64,000 nucleotides of DNA from Cryptomeria japonica (lineage: Eukaryota > Streptophyta > Pinopsida > Cupressales > Cupressaceae): the NCBI RefSeq assembly GCF_030272615.1, contig NC_081409.1:612916755-612980754 (forward strand), written 5' to 3'. Of the stretch, positions 45,689-56,977 are shown piece by piece. The position numbers and the translations under genes were made by a program. The notes under the pieces are model-generated. The model did not search any database. It saw nothing but the letters and a program-made list of their open reading frames with translations, and was not told where the DNA came from. The first letter of the stretch is position 1; each line of letters opens with the position of its first letter.

Positions 45689-48434
45689 CTAAGTTTGCAT
45701 ACCTTCGCTGAACTGCATCTCAATGCTACCAGTAGGTCCAGTACATGAGTCAATAGTCCCACTAGCACTTTGGTTTGAAGTGTTTCCCAAACCTCTTCTT
45801 TCACATTTGGACCTCCACATTTGCAGTGCCTTATCGTAAGGAAAAGTGTGGACATCATACCTAGATGTATAGAGCCTCAAGAAATTTTCTAAATTTTTGT
45901 CTAGTTTGTTTCTTAGCTTTGATTTTAGGAACCCCAAAGCACTGAAAACTCTCTCATCTTCCACAGAACCCAATATCATGGTAAGACATAAATCAGCAAG
46001 CTTCACATATTCTGGCATTGAATCACACAACGTTGAGTTCTTAGCTATAGATTTCCAAAGCCTTGTTACTGATCCCTCTTTGCGATGGTTCTCCATTTTG
46101 GCATATTGTTCTTTCATAGTGTATGCAAAACGAGATGATTTCTCTCAAAGATGATTTTCATCTAATATTCCATTTATAGTTACTCCATTCAATTCTTCTG
46201 ATATGCAAAATTGTTTTATCAAAGTTAGTAGATTACTTCAAAAATCAACTGCATTATTGAAGCTCCAATAATGAGGAAACACAATAGAAATGGCTTCGAG
46301 TAGGTTTTCAGGAGGGAATCTACTTCTAATTTGTGAGGAAAGATCATATGCAATTTTGTTCACAAAAGTAGTTATAGTCTCAACAATCTTGTCAAAATCT
46401 TCCCTTGTAACTCTTGCTTTTTGCTTCCTGGGGCACTTTCCTGGTTCCTCGGGGTCGACCATGGCATAGAAGTGCATTGGTATCTCAACTCCCCATACAT
46501 TGGCACATACCTCCCCGTTTGCACTGATTTGTAAAAAGTTATCAGGATTGTTCAAATTTGTGAGTGTCCGCCACTTAACAAATTTTTCATCGGATAGTGT
46601 TGGTTGATTTTGATAGAGATTATCGAGGGTCATGCATGTCTTCTTACGCAGCGTAGCATATTCTCCAATATACAAAGCTCTTTTTTGGGTAGCCTTCATA
46701 ATATTCCTCATTTCTTCTAGCATGGGCAGAAGAGCTACTAAAGTTAAGAGTGTCTCTAAATTACTTAACATGCCAAGAAGTTCAGGAAATTTCAGTTGAT
46801 GTGATTCATTGCAAGTTGTGTGAAATAGTCCAATCAAGGATAGATATTCTGAAAACACTCGATGCGCTAGACCATCCAAAGAGATCCATCTGGTATCATT
46901 ATCCTTGAGAAGCTTGTTCCCATCAGTTAATCCATCAGCAAAGTGTTGAAATTCCATAAATCGCTTAGGACTTCGACAAAAGTGTGAGTAGAGCTCTCTG
47001 ATTAAAATTTCAATTTTTTTAACCAAAGCAAACTTGCTCACAATTCCAAAAGCTAGATTCATTATGTGAGCCATGCAGTGAGTTGCAGTAATGTACGGTG
47101 CAAATGAAGTTTCAATCTTTGTACAAAGACCGTTCCTGTGACCTTGCATTACTGAAGCTCCATCTGCTCCAACACAAACCAATTTTTTGGCTACCGTCAT
47201 GTCATCCATACCTCCATATTCAATTAAACTTCTCTTTACTAGTTGAAATAAATTTTCCGCTGTCTCACTCTCCTTCATTTTAGCAACAGATAGTAGATGA
47301 GGTTGGCGGGTATGATTCTCTACAGTATAAACATGCATGCATACCCATGAAGTATTGTCTACTGCCATAACTTCCTCTAAAGAAAATGCAATGAAGTTTG
47401 ACTCTCTTATTTTTTCCTGTACATCTTCTTTTTCAACGTCAGCAAGACAACTTGCCCATTCCCATCCACTGTTTACTGACCAGTGTCTATTAGGATAGTT
47501 AGGAACTTTCAAAAACTGTAATAAACCACTAATTGATGGGAAATCTATCATAGAACGCCCTCTGCTCAAAATATAAAAAACAACGCTTAACTGAACAACT
47601 TTTCCTAGTTGTTCTATTTGCATTGCTTTTCCAAAAACAACTTCAATAGAACCTTTAACTTCAGCAGGCTTCATTTGTAATTTCTCATGAAAATAATACT
47701 CTTCGACATTCCTCACATGCTTACATTCCTCCTTTGTTTTCCATCTTATCACTGATTTTTCAACCCCGTCTATCATTTGTTTTTCATAAACTTTACCCAT
47801 ATGCTTTTTTATGGTGTCAAATTTTAGTTGCAACCTAATTTCCTTGTTATGTTTCCAAGTGCAAATCTTACACCTTCATTCTATTGGAGGCTCACCTTCA
47901 ATTGGATTCTCCACTAGTTCAATGAATGGATACTTTGATACCCAATTAATTTGAAAATTCCTCACTGACATATCCCACTCCCGATCCTTTTTTGATTGTG
48001 GTTCACCCTTTTTTGATATGGCTTTTCTTTTCCCCTTTCGTGCATTATCATCAATGGCATTATCACCCAAGTTGATTATATCATTCCGGCTAACTTGGGT
48101 ATCTACCAGATAATCTTCTTCAAGATCATCCTGATCTGAGATATTAGGTTCACCACTATCTTCAACATGCGGTACAAGTGGTGAATTTTGTACTTGTACT
48201 TGTGATGATGTACCTTCCTGAATTTCACCACAATCTTTTCCAATGCCAAAGTATGAAGACAACATTCTACTTTTTGTTAGCCTCTCTTGGCCTTCCCCAC
48301 ATTCAGGTTTCCTACCCCTCTTCTTGTTCGATATCTCCAACGAAATAAAGGCTGCCAAAAAAATATCAATTTGTTGAAGAAGCAATAATAGACTATAATG
48401 TATAATATACCACTTCAAAAATATGACCGCTCAC
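45689..48434 (-). pseudogene. hAT transposase (ZBED-like), few stops
   Basis: The transposase cuts and reinserts the element. Three long open pieces (48418-47876, 47833-46238, 46117-45689) are all in one frame, separated only by TGA at 47876, TGA at 46238 and TGA near 46145. In order: a basic, acidic-patch N-terminus (NKKRGRKPECGEGQERLTKS); a BED-type zinc finger remnant (CKICTWKHNKEIRLQLKFD); and the RNase H-like core with AVDNTSW, then GADGASVMQG, the hAT CxxH signature HCMAHIMNLA and NDTRWISLDG. The C-terminus has the dimerisation region with GSVEDERVFSALGFLKSKLR, containing the expected catalytic Glu. A minus-strand acceptor-like TTTTTTTGGCAG ends at 48352 and a donor-like AAAG/GTGAGC starts at 48434, so an 83-nt intron before residue AFISLEI is possible. 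No clear start codon is found upstream. The protein is nearly intact compared with the retroelements around it. Confidence 0.85.
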
Positions 48435-48655
48435 CTTTAGGCTTTAGGTCACTAGCAGTCACCAATGCAGTCAACAACAATGTTTTTACTTGGTTTGAAA
48501 CTTCACTATTGATCAGAATTCAGAGCCTAGAACCCACTAGATTGTGTTGAGATAGATCTGATCTTTGCACATATTTATACCAATCCTTATATGGCTAATT
48601 CTGTGGGAATTTTATATGGTATACAAATATTTGGCGAATCCCGCGTAACTATAAC

Positions 48656-48739
48656 ACGACTTATGTAATTTTTGAGGCGATTATAGATAGTCCAAATACG
48701 ACTTATGTAATTTTCGAGCCGATTATAGGTCATCCAAAT
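48656..48739. repeat. 42-bp tandem duplication in hAT end
   Basis: Two copies starting ACGACTTATGTAATTTT and containing GATTATAG, in the right subterminal region. Confidence 0.85.
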
Positions 48740-49092
48740 AATAGACGAATACAATATAGATGGTGAAACTTGGGGTGAATGGAGACACACGTCAGTAAGA
48801 TGTCAGGCGAATTGGGTCCCCCTAGCTAACAAATCTTCACATGCCTATTAGCGAATTAAGGTCATCTATTAAGGCAACCTTAGAGAGTGTAGGTGAAACA
48901 ATTAAATTTACCGTGTGTCCACCATATATTGTATTGGTGAAATCATCGCATAGAAATATTTAATTGCATAAAACATATGGCGATCGGGCCGTGACTTTGA
49001 CAGAAATTGATAATGTTCTGGCGACATGGCCACCCCCAATCGGTACAAAATATTCACCATTTCCGACATGGCCGATGTGAAAAATTTGCCAT

Positions 49093-49108
49093 TGGTGAAT
49101 ATTCACCA
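49093..49108. repeat. 16-bp perfect palindrome near hAT end
   Basis: TGGTGAATATTCACCA is its own reverse complement, placed one base inside the right terminal repeat. A likely transposase-binding or hairpin site (inference). Confidence 0.7.
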
Positions 49109-49109
49109 C

Positions 49110-49123
49110 TAAAGTAATCTCTG
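49110..49123 (-). repeat. hAT right terminal inverted repeat
   Basis: Reverse complement CAGAGATTACTTTA, pairing with 35600-35613 with two mismatches. Confidence 0.72.
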
Positions 49124-49131
49124 GTCACTCT
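49124..49131. repeat. Candidate hAT target duplication (right)
   Basis: GTCACTCT, weak partner (5/8) of 35592-35599. Confidence 0.4.
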
Positions 49132-52100
49132 CGAGACCATGTCCGTGAGTTTCACATGTTATGCCAAGAAGTCTCTTATTGTGATTTATATCTTCAAAGA
49201 ATCTTCCCTAAGACTCTCACGAGAGACACTCTGGCATGATTCTCGTCCTTGCCCTGAGGTTCTATCACCTCCTTCCCAGACTTAGCAGAAAATTTTGTGG
49301 CCCACTACACTTATAACATTGTCAATGACGTTTCCATGATGGACCTTTGTAACACAAAACAAAGACCTAGAGAAACTTTCGCTAACTTCTTGCAGAGGTG
49401 GCGACACCTTATCAAGAAATTCCAATGAGATATATGCCAAAACAACATCAAATTGAATTATTTTAAAAAACTCTGGTGCCCGAACTATCAAAACCCTTGA
49501 CATCTTAGTGCATAAAGTCTTTCCATAAGTTGACTAACAAGGGCCTATCCCTTGAACGTGTCTTGTTAGAGGAAGTTACCCTAAAGCATTATCAAAAATC
49601 AAGTGAAAATTCCTCCTCTTATCATAATGATAAACCAAAATTTTGGTCTAAGAAAAAGAACGTAGTCAACGATGGTGTTACTAATGCAAAGCGGGTTCAG
49701 ACCATGGCCATTCCTCCAAAGTCCACCACCACTAATCACCAATTAAATACTCATCAAAAAAGCCAAAATCAATCTCAGAAGCCTCCCAACAATGTCTCAA
49801 TTCAGGGGCGACCACCCCGATCTAAAAATTAGGCTCCAAGAGAGTATACTCCCCTTGCTGAGCCCATTGAGGTTGTATTCCAAAAGCTTATCCAGGTGGG
49901 TTCAGTCGTCTTTCCAATAACTCTCCCGTTTGATCCTAATCAACCTAAACCTAGGTGGTATAATGAGAATGAGTATTGTGACTATCATCGTATCAATGGG
50001 AATGACACACGAAAGTGTATGAAATTGAAGAACTACTTACAAGATCTCATTGATAAGGGTGATATTAAGGTAGCGACAACAAAACCTGGTAACAACAATG
50101 ACAAACTCAAGATGTACCAAGAACCTTTCTTGAAGCATGATAAAGGCAAGGGCTCATCATCTTATGTCATGAACTATTATTATACCAATCATATAACAGA
50201 CTTTGACTTTTTGGTGGGTCACATTGAGCCTGTAGATAACCATGTCAATGTCATCACTATCCAGGGAGCTAATCCTCCCCCTTCCCAAAGCAGACCTAGG
50301 ATCAGTGTTCAGGGTGATCCCGACCCTTCTCAACCGACAAGAAAACCTAACCCTTCTAAAATAGTCATTCAAGGTGCCACACCTTCCACTTCCCACTCTC
50401 AGAATGACTACAATGTAACTACTCATCTTGGGAAACTAACTGTCCAAGCCCCCCCTCCCACACATGTCATCCACTCGCCGATATGACCTTCTTGACCATC
50501 TTGGGAAGAACCGTGCACAGATCTCCATCCTAGAGCTCCTCATGACCTCCCCTGTCCACAAGGAAATTTTGGAACAAGCCCTCCTCAAGTCATGTGTCCT
50601 CGACAACATCAGTGCTGCCCAATTCCAAGCCCTCATTGGAAATATTGCCGCCCAACAACACCTTGTTTTCACCTCGAATGAAGCTCCTACAGATGAGGAT
50701 CATAACAAACCCTTGCATATTGAATCCCTTATCTATAAACACAAGGTTAAATGCATCTTGATAGATGGTGGATCTGGACTCAATCTTTGTACATATAAGT
50801 TAATAAAGCAATTGGGGCTTTCTGAGGACCTGGTTAATACATCAAGACAAATCACAATCAAAGCCTATGATGATGCATAAAGGGTTTCCAAGGGAATGAT
50901 CACTTTGCCTCTTCAAGTGGGCCATGTTATAATTGAGACCCCTTTCCAAGTTTTGGATCTTGATCTCCCCTATACATCCTCCTCAGACGCCCGTGGATTC
51001 ATTCCCTTCAAGACATTCCTCCCACTTACCATCAATGCATCAAATTTCCCTTTAATGTTAGAGAGATCACTATCGAAGGTGATCCACAACCCTTTCAGTA
51101 TTGCAAACTCTTAGAGGGGAAACATCCATATCATTACCCGTTAAATAGACTTGCTCCAACTCCCCCATCTGATGCATCTAAAGTCACCTCCACCTCATCT
51201 CAAATAGAGCCCAAAGTCAAGATCCTAGACAATGGCTACATAGAATATAAACTTGAGGATGTCTTATTAATAGGCAATCTTCCCTTGTCTCCCAATTCAT
51301 TTGGTAAGCCCAAAGAAATAAAAAAAGATCAAAAACCAGTTATAGAATGTAAGGATACTACCTTCAAACAATAGGCTCCACTTGATGAGGAGAGTCTTGA
51401 GACAAATGTTTCTTTGTGGTTGTACCGAGAAGAAGATGAAGATCCAAAAAATTACCCAATAAGATGTATCCAAAAGCATCAGTCATAGTGGAGAAGATGG
51501 GCTATAAAGGACATGACCTAGGGCCAGAAGAGAAAGGAATCAAAGCACCAATAAATCCCATCTCATACAATTATAACAGGGGATTGGGTTATACTCAAGT
51601 ACCTAAGATCACTATCACTGGTGCCCCTTCAAGTCCTTCGGATGTCAAAGAATCTGATGAAGAGGAATTCCATGAAATACCTTTTGAATACGAAGATGAC
51701 ATCTTCTTTGACACCCATGTCAGCACCATCACCCCCATAACCCCTTCCACCTCACATGAACTACAACTTGTTCACCACAAGCTTATAGACTGGGTCCAAT
51801 GAGACAAACCCGCTTTAGACATCTGTGTCGATGACAATGCTCTCATGACTCTTTTGACTATGCACAATTTAGAAGACTGCAACAAAGTTCATGGGATTCA
51901 ATTACATGAAAAAGGATACTTTGGTAGTCAGGTAAATGCCCTTAGTCACAAAAAAGATAATAAAAAGAAAAATCATGATTCCCTAGGTGAAAACCTCTTC
52001 GAGGCACCTTTGGATGAGGAAAAGGTAAAAACAAAGGGCATATCCAAAAGTGAAAACCTAGATTAGGCACTTGAGGATGAGAGACTTGACCTCCCTACCA

Positions 52101-53553
52101 TTGTTCCTCCTAAGTAGGACAGGCAAACTTTACTAATAAAGGAAACAAACACTATAAATATGGGAGTTGAAGACACTTCAAAGAATGTGCTCATTTCCAA
52201 GACCTTGACAGATTAAGAGAGATAGGACTTTATCAAAATTCTCACAAAAACAAAGATCAATTTTGCTTGGTCATATGCTGACATGCCAGGCCTAGATCTC
52301 GACTTAGTAGTTCACAATCTTGTTGTTCATCCAGATGAAAAACCAGTAAAGAAGAAGTTACGCAAGATGCATCTGCACATCTCACTCCTCGTTAAAGAAT
52401 AACTTCAAAAGATGTTGGATGTTGGATTCATAAAACCAATAGACTATCCCAAATGGGTATCCAACATTGTACCTATCGGCAAACCTGTTGGGGGCATTTG
52501 TGTTTGCACTGATTTCCAGGATTTGAATAAAGCTTGCCCTAAGGATGATTTCTCGCTCCCCAACATAGACATGATTGTAGACCTCACAACGGGAAATGAA
52601 ATTTTATCACTTATGGATGAATTTTCTTGATATAATCAGATCAGGATCACGGAGGAAGACCAACACAAAATGACATTCACAACACCATGGGGCACCTTTT
52701 GTTATCAAGTCATGCCTTTTGGTCTCAAGAATGCCGGAGCTTAATACCAATGAGCAATGACAATAATTTTCCATGACCTTTTGTACAAAATCATGGAGGA
52801 TTATGTGGATGATCTTCTAGGAAAATCCAAGACAAGACATGAGCACATCCCTATCTTAAGGAAATTTTTTGAGAGATTGGAAAAATATAAACAACACCTA
52901 AATCTCAAGAAATGCATCTTTGGTGTCACATCAGGGAAACTACTAGGCTTCATTATTTCGCACAGAGGCATGGAGGTTGATACTGCAAAGGTGAAATCTA
53001 TCATGGAAATGCCTCCCCCAAAGACCCTTAGACAGTTGCGCAACCTCCAAGGAAAGCTCCAATCCTTTAGATGCTTCATCTCACAACTTGCAGACAAATG
53101 TCACCCATTTGCCCACCTGTTATGCAAGGATACCAAATTCAAATGGGACTTCCTATGTCAGAAGGCTTTTGAGAAACTCAAGGAATATCTTGCATCGCCT
53201 TCGGTTCTTATGCCTCTTATTCCAAGACAACCACTTCTTTTGTACATATCAGCTACTACAGTGGCATTGGGGGCATTATTGGCACAGACAAATGATTAGG
53301 GAAAGGAGCATGCTATATACTATATCATTCGCACATTAGTAGGGTATGAGCCTAATTATACCCCTATTGAAAGAGCATGTTGAGTACTTGTCTTCAACAC
53401 ACAAAAGCTTTGAAATTACATGCTTAACAATAAAACAAATTTGATTGCTAAGATTGATCCCCTCAAGTACCTCTTGTCAAAGGTTGCTCTCACTAGAAGA
53501 ACTGCTAAATGGGTCATGTTGTTAAGTGAATTTGACATCAAATATGTGGATAG
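49132..53553 (+). pseudogene. Element F gag, protease, RT and RNase H, broken
   Basis: Gag resumes at 49132 (DHVREFHMLCQEVSYCDLYL). A degenerate zinc-binding segment, EYCDYHRINGNDTRKCMKLK, is at about 49972-50031. The protease active site appears as LIDGGSGLNLCTY at about 50757-50795. The long protease-RT linker (50880-52260) has several stops. RT begins with FAWSYADMPGLD, then KPVKKKLRKM, FIKPIDYPKWVSNIVPIGKP, CVCTDFQDLNKACPKDDFSL, and after stops FGLKNAGA and the intact box EDYVDDLLGKSK near 52797. The thumb and first RNase H follow (LGFIISHRGMEVD; FKWDFLCQKAFEKLKEYL; LLYISATTVALGALLAQ). The frame breaks at 53553 in SEFDIKYVD, where copia H is inserted. Stops are frequent, so it is dead. 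Confidence 0.9.
53549..53553. repeat. Target-site duplication of H (left)
   Basis: GATAG, matched by GGTAG at 56973-56977 (4/5). Removing H plus one copy restores KYVDRK, stop, IKGQVIADQLADAP in element F. Confidence 0.75.
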
Positions 53554-54776
53554 TGTTAGACAGTTAAAATAACTGGAAGACAACTAAGAGGGGGGGGGGG
53601 GTGAATCAGTTGTCACAGATTACCGGAACCATTAGCGATTTAAACTTTAATAACAGAACCCAAAACATTAATAGCAGAATAGTAGTTAATCCAATTAAGC
53701 ATAAACAATAATCACATAATAAAATCCATCCACATAACACCAAGATTTATACGTGGAAAACCCGGTAAAGGGAAAAACCACGGTGGGAAGCCTACCCATA
53801 GTCAGATAATACTTATGCAGTAAGTATGTGAATTACAATTGAGGGGCTTGCACTGCAAGAAGGCCAACAACCTAGAGCGCACTGCTCATCACAAAATGAG
53901 CCTCACTGACTAAATATAAATCCATACTACAATCCGAAGAAGTGTTGAACTGCAAAAGATAACATCTCCTATGCTTGAGTACAGTTCCAGTTAAACTCAA
54001 TACCAGAGGACTAAATCCTCTTACATAAACCCAATTCAATCTCCAATGATCGACCAACTCCTTTGCTTGAATGATATTACATTATTCACACATTACATTC
54101 ATTGACCATGACCTCTAACAATAACCATGATAATCTACAATGAGATCTTACATCTATATATACAAATCCTTGACCATAAACAATCAAGCTGGCCACCAGA
54201 CAATTAACCAATTACATAATTACAAACCATGTCATCCTTAGACAAAATAGATAGTATATAACACATAAGACATCCCATAAATATATCAATAGGTCCAATC
54301 CACACATTAAATTAAAGCTAGTCCATAACCTAGATCAACCGGGACCCAATATAGGTCCACACGCTTCAACAATGATATCCATCCGCCAAGTCTCGAACAT
54401 AATCACCAACAACATCCTGAATTTCCACCAAAAGCTGCACCAACACCACTTATGTAGTTCATCGAAGATCTTTACCAAAAGTTCTGCTGGTGAAATGCTC
54501 GCCGGAACCAGAAACTAAGCTTCTAAGCAAGCAAGATAACATCCAATAATTAGACCAAAACCAGCTGACCAAATATGAGGATGAGTATCATGAACAAGCC
54601 AATTGCATCACCAAACTATACCGGAGCCTACTGGATCATGGCAGATCTTAGTTAACCAGAAACCACTCAACCTACCAGGACCAAAAGGGTGTCGATAAAG
54701 CATCCAAATAGCTAGTGTTGGCATCAATGACAAAACATGAATGCAACACATAATCAATTCCACCAAGTGGCCAACA
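53554..54776 (-). repeat. Element H 3' LTR
   Basis: Minus-strand start TGTTGGCCAC, end CTAACA. It aligns throughout with 55751-56972, differing mostly by transitions. A TATATATA box lies on the minus strand near 54154-54163. A G-run of about 12 lies at 53588-53600. Confidence 0.92.
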
Positions 54777-54790
54777 ACTTCCCCCTTTAG
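54777..54790 (-). other. Element H polypurine tract
   Basis: On the minus strand CTAAAGGGGGAAGT abuts the 3' LTR. Confidence 0.82.
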
Positions 54791-54859
54791 CATTGATGGC
54801 AACACTAGATGTGAAAAACGTCTAAGTACCAAGAAATGCCAAACAAGTCTCCCCCAATG

Positions 54860-55692
54860 GAATACAACCAACAATCTCCCGCACACAGCTCTGAATATCA
54901 ATATCTCTCCCCATTTCATTTTCTTTTTCTCTTTATTTTTCTTTTTCACATGAATATCTTCTAATTCCTTTGCATACAAAGCTTTCCAATTTTGCTTACC
55001 GGTTGTAGATGCAGATGCATGAAAAGCAGGTTCAGACTTCATAGCTCCAGAAGGTCCAAATTCTTCAAGCTCAAAAGCAGAGAGTTTCCAAACCAAAGTA
55101 TCTATGTTGATAGATGTATTAGCCATTGTTCTCAACTCATTGATAGTAGCAACCTTCATTTTGTAAGCCAGTGGTAGGGCTCTCAGGACTTTAGAAATAA
55201 TTTCATCTTCGCTCAAAGTTCCACCACAACATTGAATTCCCATAACAATCTCATTTACCCTTTCCATGAATGCAGTAATCCTTTCATCTTCTTCCATCTT
55301 CAATTTTTCATATCTCACCCGATAACCATCAAGTTTAGCAATTTTCACTATAGGGTCACCTTCATTAAGAGTCTCCAACTTATCCCATATAGACTTTCCA
55401 GATGATTTGTCTATTTTATTTGCTAATTAGAAAGTGCACACAAGAGGGCTTATCTTGCTCTACAATTATTCTCAAGCTCCTTGTCCAGGTTTGTTAGAGG
55501 AGGATTACCAGATCCCAGATTATAGGGTGTGACACCATTCTGTGTGATCTCCCAAATATCCTTACTAAGACATCTCTGATGAGTCTCCATCTAAATCTTC
55601 CATACTGTATAATATTTTCCATCAAGCCTCGGAATATCCCTCTGAAAGATAGCTCCAGAAGAACTGGATGAACTTGAACTGCTAGTCGCCAT
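54860..55692 (-). pseudogene. Element H gag
   Basis: Copia gag starting at ATG 55692 (MATSSSSSSSSGAIFQRDIP, then LDGKYYTVWKI). After several stops and a frameshift the frame is open from 55378. The UBN2-type gag core reads KLDGYRVRYEKLKMEEDERI and FMERVNEIVMGIQCCGGTLS, then LALPLAYKMKVATIN-like sequence. It ends in a Lys-rich KKKNKEKKKMKWGE stretch near 54920-54950. The zinc knuckle that should follow is missing and the sequence passes directly into the 3' end. The open frame past 54860 into the LTR is fortuitous. Confidence 0.82.
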
Positions 55693-55736
55693 AGGATCTT
55701 CCTCAAGCGGTTAAGCTTTCTGCAAAGAGGACCAAA

Positions 55737-55748
55737 GCTCTGATACCA
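55737..55748 (-). other. Element H primer binding site
   Basis: TGGTATCAGAGC on the minus strand, two bases from the 5' LTR end. Confidence 0.92.
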
Positions 55749-55750
55749 AT

Positions 55751-56972
55751 TGTTAGATAGTTCAAATAACCAGAAGACAACTAAGGGAGGGGGGTGAATT
55801 AGTTATCATAGATTACCAAAACCATTAGCAATTTAAACTTTAATACCGTAACCCAAAACATTAATACCGAAATAGCAGTTAATCCAATTAAGCATAAACA
55901 ATAATCACATAATAAAAGCCATCCACATAACACCAATATTTATATGTGGAAAACCCAGTAAAGGGAAAAACCATAGTGGGAAGCCTACCCATAGTCAGAT
56001 AATACTTCTGCGGCAAGTATGTGAATTACAATTGAGGGGCCTACACTTGCAGGAAGGCCAACAACCTAGAGTGCACTACTCATCACAAAAGGAGCCTCAC
56101 TGACTACATATAAATCTAGACTACAATCTAGAGAAGTGTTGAACTACAAAAGATAGCATCTTCTATGCCTGAGTATAGTTCCAGTTAAGCTCAATATCGG
56201 AGGAGTAAATCCTCTTACATAAACCCAATTCGATCTCCAATGATCAAACAATTCCTCTGCCTGAATGATATTACATTATTTACACATTAAATTCATTGAC
56301 CATGACCTCTAACAATAACCGTGATAATCTACAATGAGATCTTACATATATATATATACAAACCCTCAACCATAAACAATTAGGTCGGCCACCAGACAAT
56401 TAACCAATTACATAATTACAAACCATGTCGGCCTTAGACCAAACAGATAATATCTAACATAGAATACATCCTAGAAATATATCAATAGGTCCAATCCATA
56501 CGTTACATTAAAGCGGGTCCATAACCTAGATCAATCGGGACCCAATATAGGTCCACACGTTTTAGAAATGATCTCCATCTGCCAATTCTCGAACATATTC
56601 ACCAACAACATTCTTAAACTCCATTAGAAGCTGCACCAACACCACTTATGCAATTCATCGAAGATCTTTACCAAAAGCTCTGTTGGTGAAACCCTCGTTG
56701 GAACCAGAAACCAAGCTTCTAAGCAAGCATGATAGTATCCAATCATCAGACCAAAACCAACTGATCATATATGAGCATGAGTATCATGAACAAGCCAATT
56801 CCATCACCAAACTATACCGGAGCCTACTGGATCATGCCAGATCCAAGTTAACTAGAAACCACTCAACCTATTGAGACCGAAAGGGTGCCGGTAAAGCATC
56901 CAAACAAATAGTGTTTGTATAAATGACAAACCATCAATGCAACACATAATCAACTCCACCAAATGGCCAACA
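55751..56972 (-). repeat. Element H 5' LTR
   Basis: Partner of 53554-54776 with ends TGTTGGCCAT ... TATCTAACA on the minus strand. Confidence 0.92.
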
Positions 56973-56977
56973 GGTAG
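56973..56977. repeat. Target-site duplication of H (right)
   Basis: GGTAG, one base different from GATAG at 53549-53553. Confidence 0.75.

Larger units (their letters stand above)
48435..49109. other. hAT right subterminal region
   Basis: Non-coding end region with short repeated words of the kind hAT transposases bind subterminally. TGGTGAA or TTCACCA occurs near 48761, 48935, 49052 and in the palindrome at 49093-49108. CGACATGGCC occurs at 49022 and 49065. The 42-bp duplication is described separately. Confidence 0.6.
35600..49123 (-). mobile_element. hAT DNA transposon with multi-gene cargo
   Basis: A 13.5-kb segment splits the gag of element F. Its ends are inverted: CAGGGATAACTTTA on the left and CAGAGATTACTTTA (reverse complement) on the right, 12 of 14 identical. 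CAG ends and an 8-bp target duplication fit hAT. A degraded BED/hAT transposase (minus) lies near the right end. Gag of F continues on both sides, so the boundaries are fixed independently. The left 10 kb holds cargo: a plus ORF at 36087, a convergent minus ORF at 37305-38018, a satellite-like array at 38694-39978, and a long decayed plus-strand gene at 40500-44577. Most hAT elements are 2-6 kb, so this one is unusually large. Later insertions inside it cannot be excluded by eye. Confidence 0.72.
53554..56972 (-). mobile_element. Copia-derived element H, gag-only
   Basis: A 3.4-kb element in the RNase H region of F. It has two LTRs of 1223 and 1222 bp, an exact iMet primer site, a polypurine tract and an internal region of only 974 bp. 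The interior codes for a copia gag and nothing else; protease, integrase, RT and RNase H are absent. It is therefore a non-autonomous deletion derivative that must have used enzymes of a related copia. Its LTR resembles that of copia B in several short conserved blocks. Confidence 0.9.

Noticed and set aside
49896-50486. A separate host gene at the 196-codon plus frame
   Set aside because: It contains the CDYH...C zinc-binding segment of Tat-like gag and lies in order between F gag and protease.
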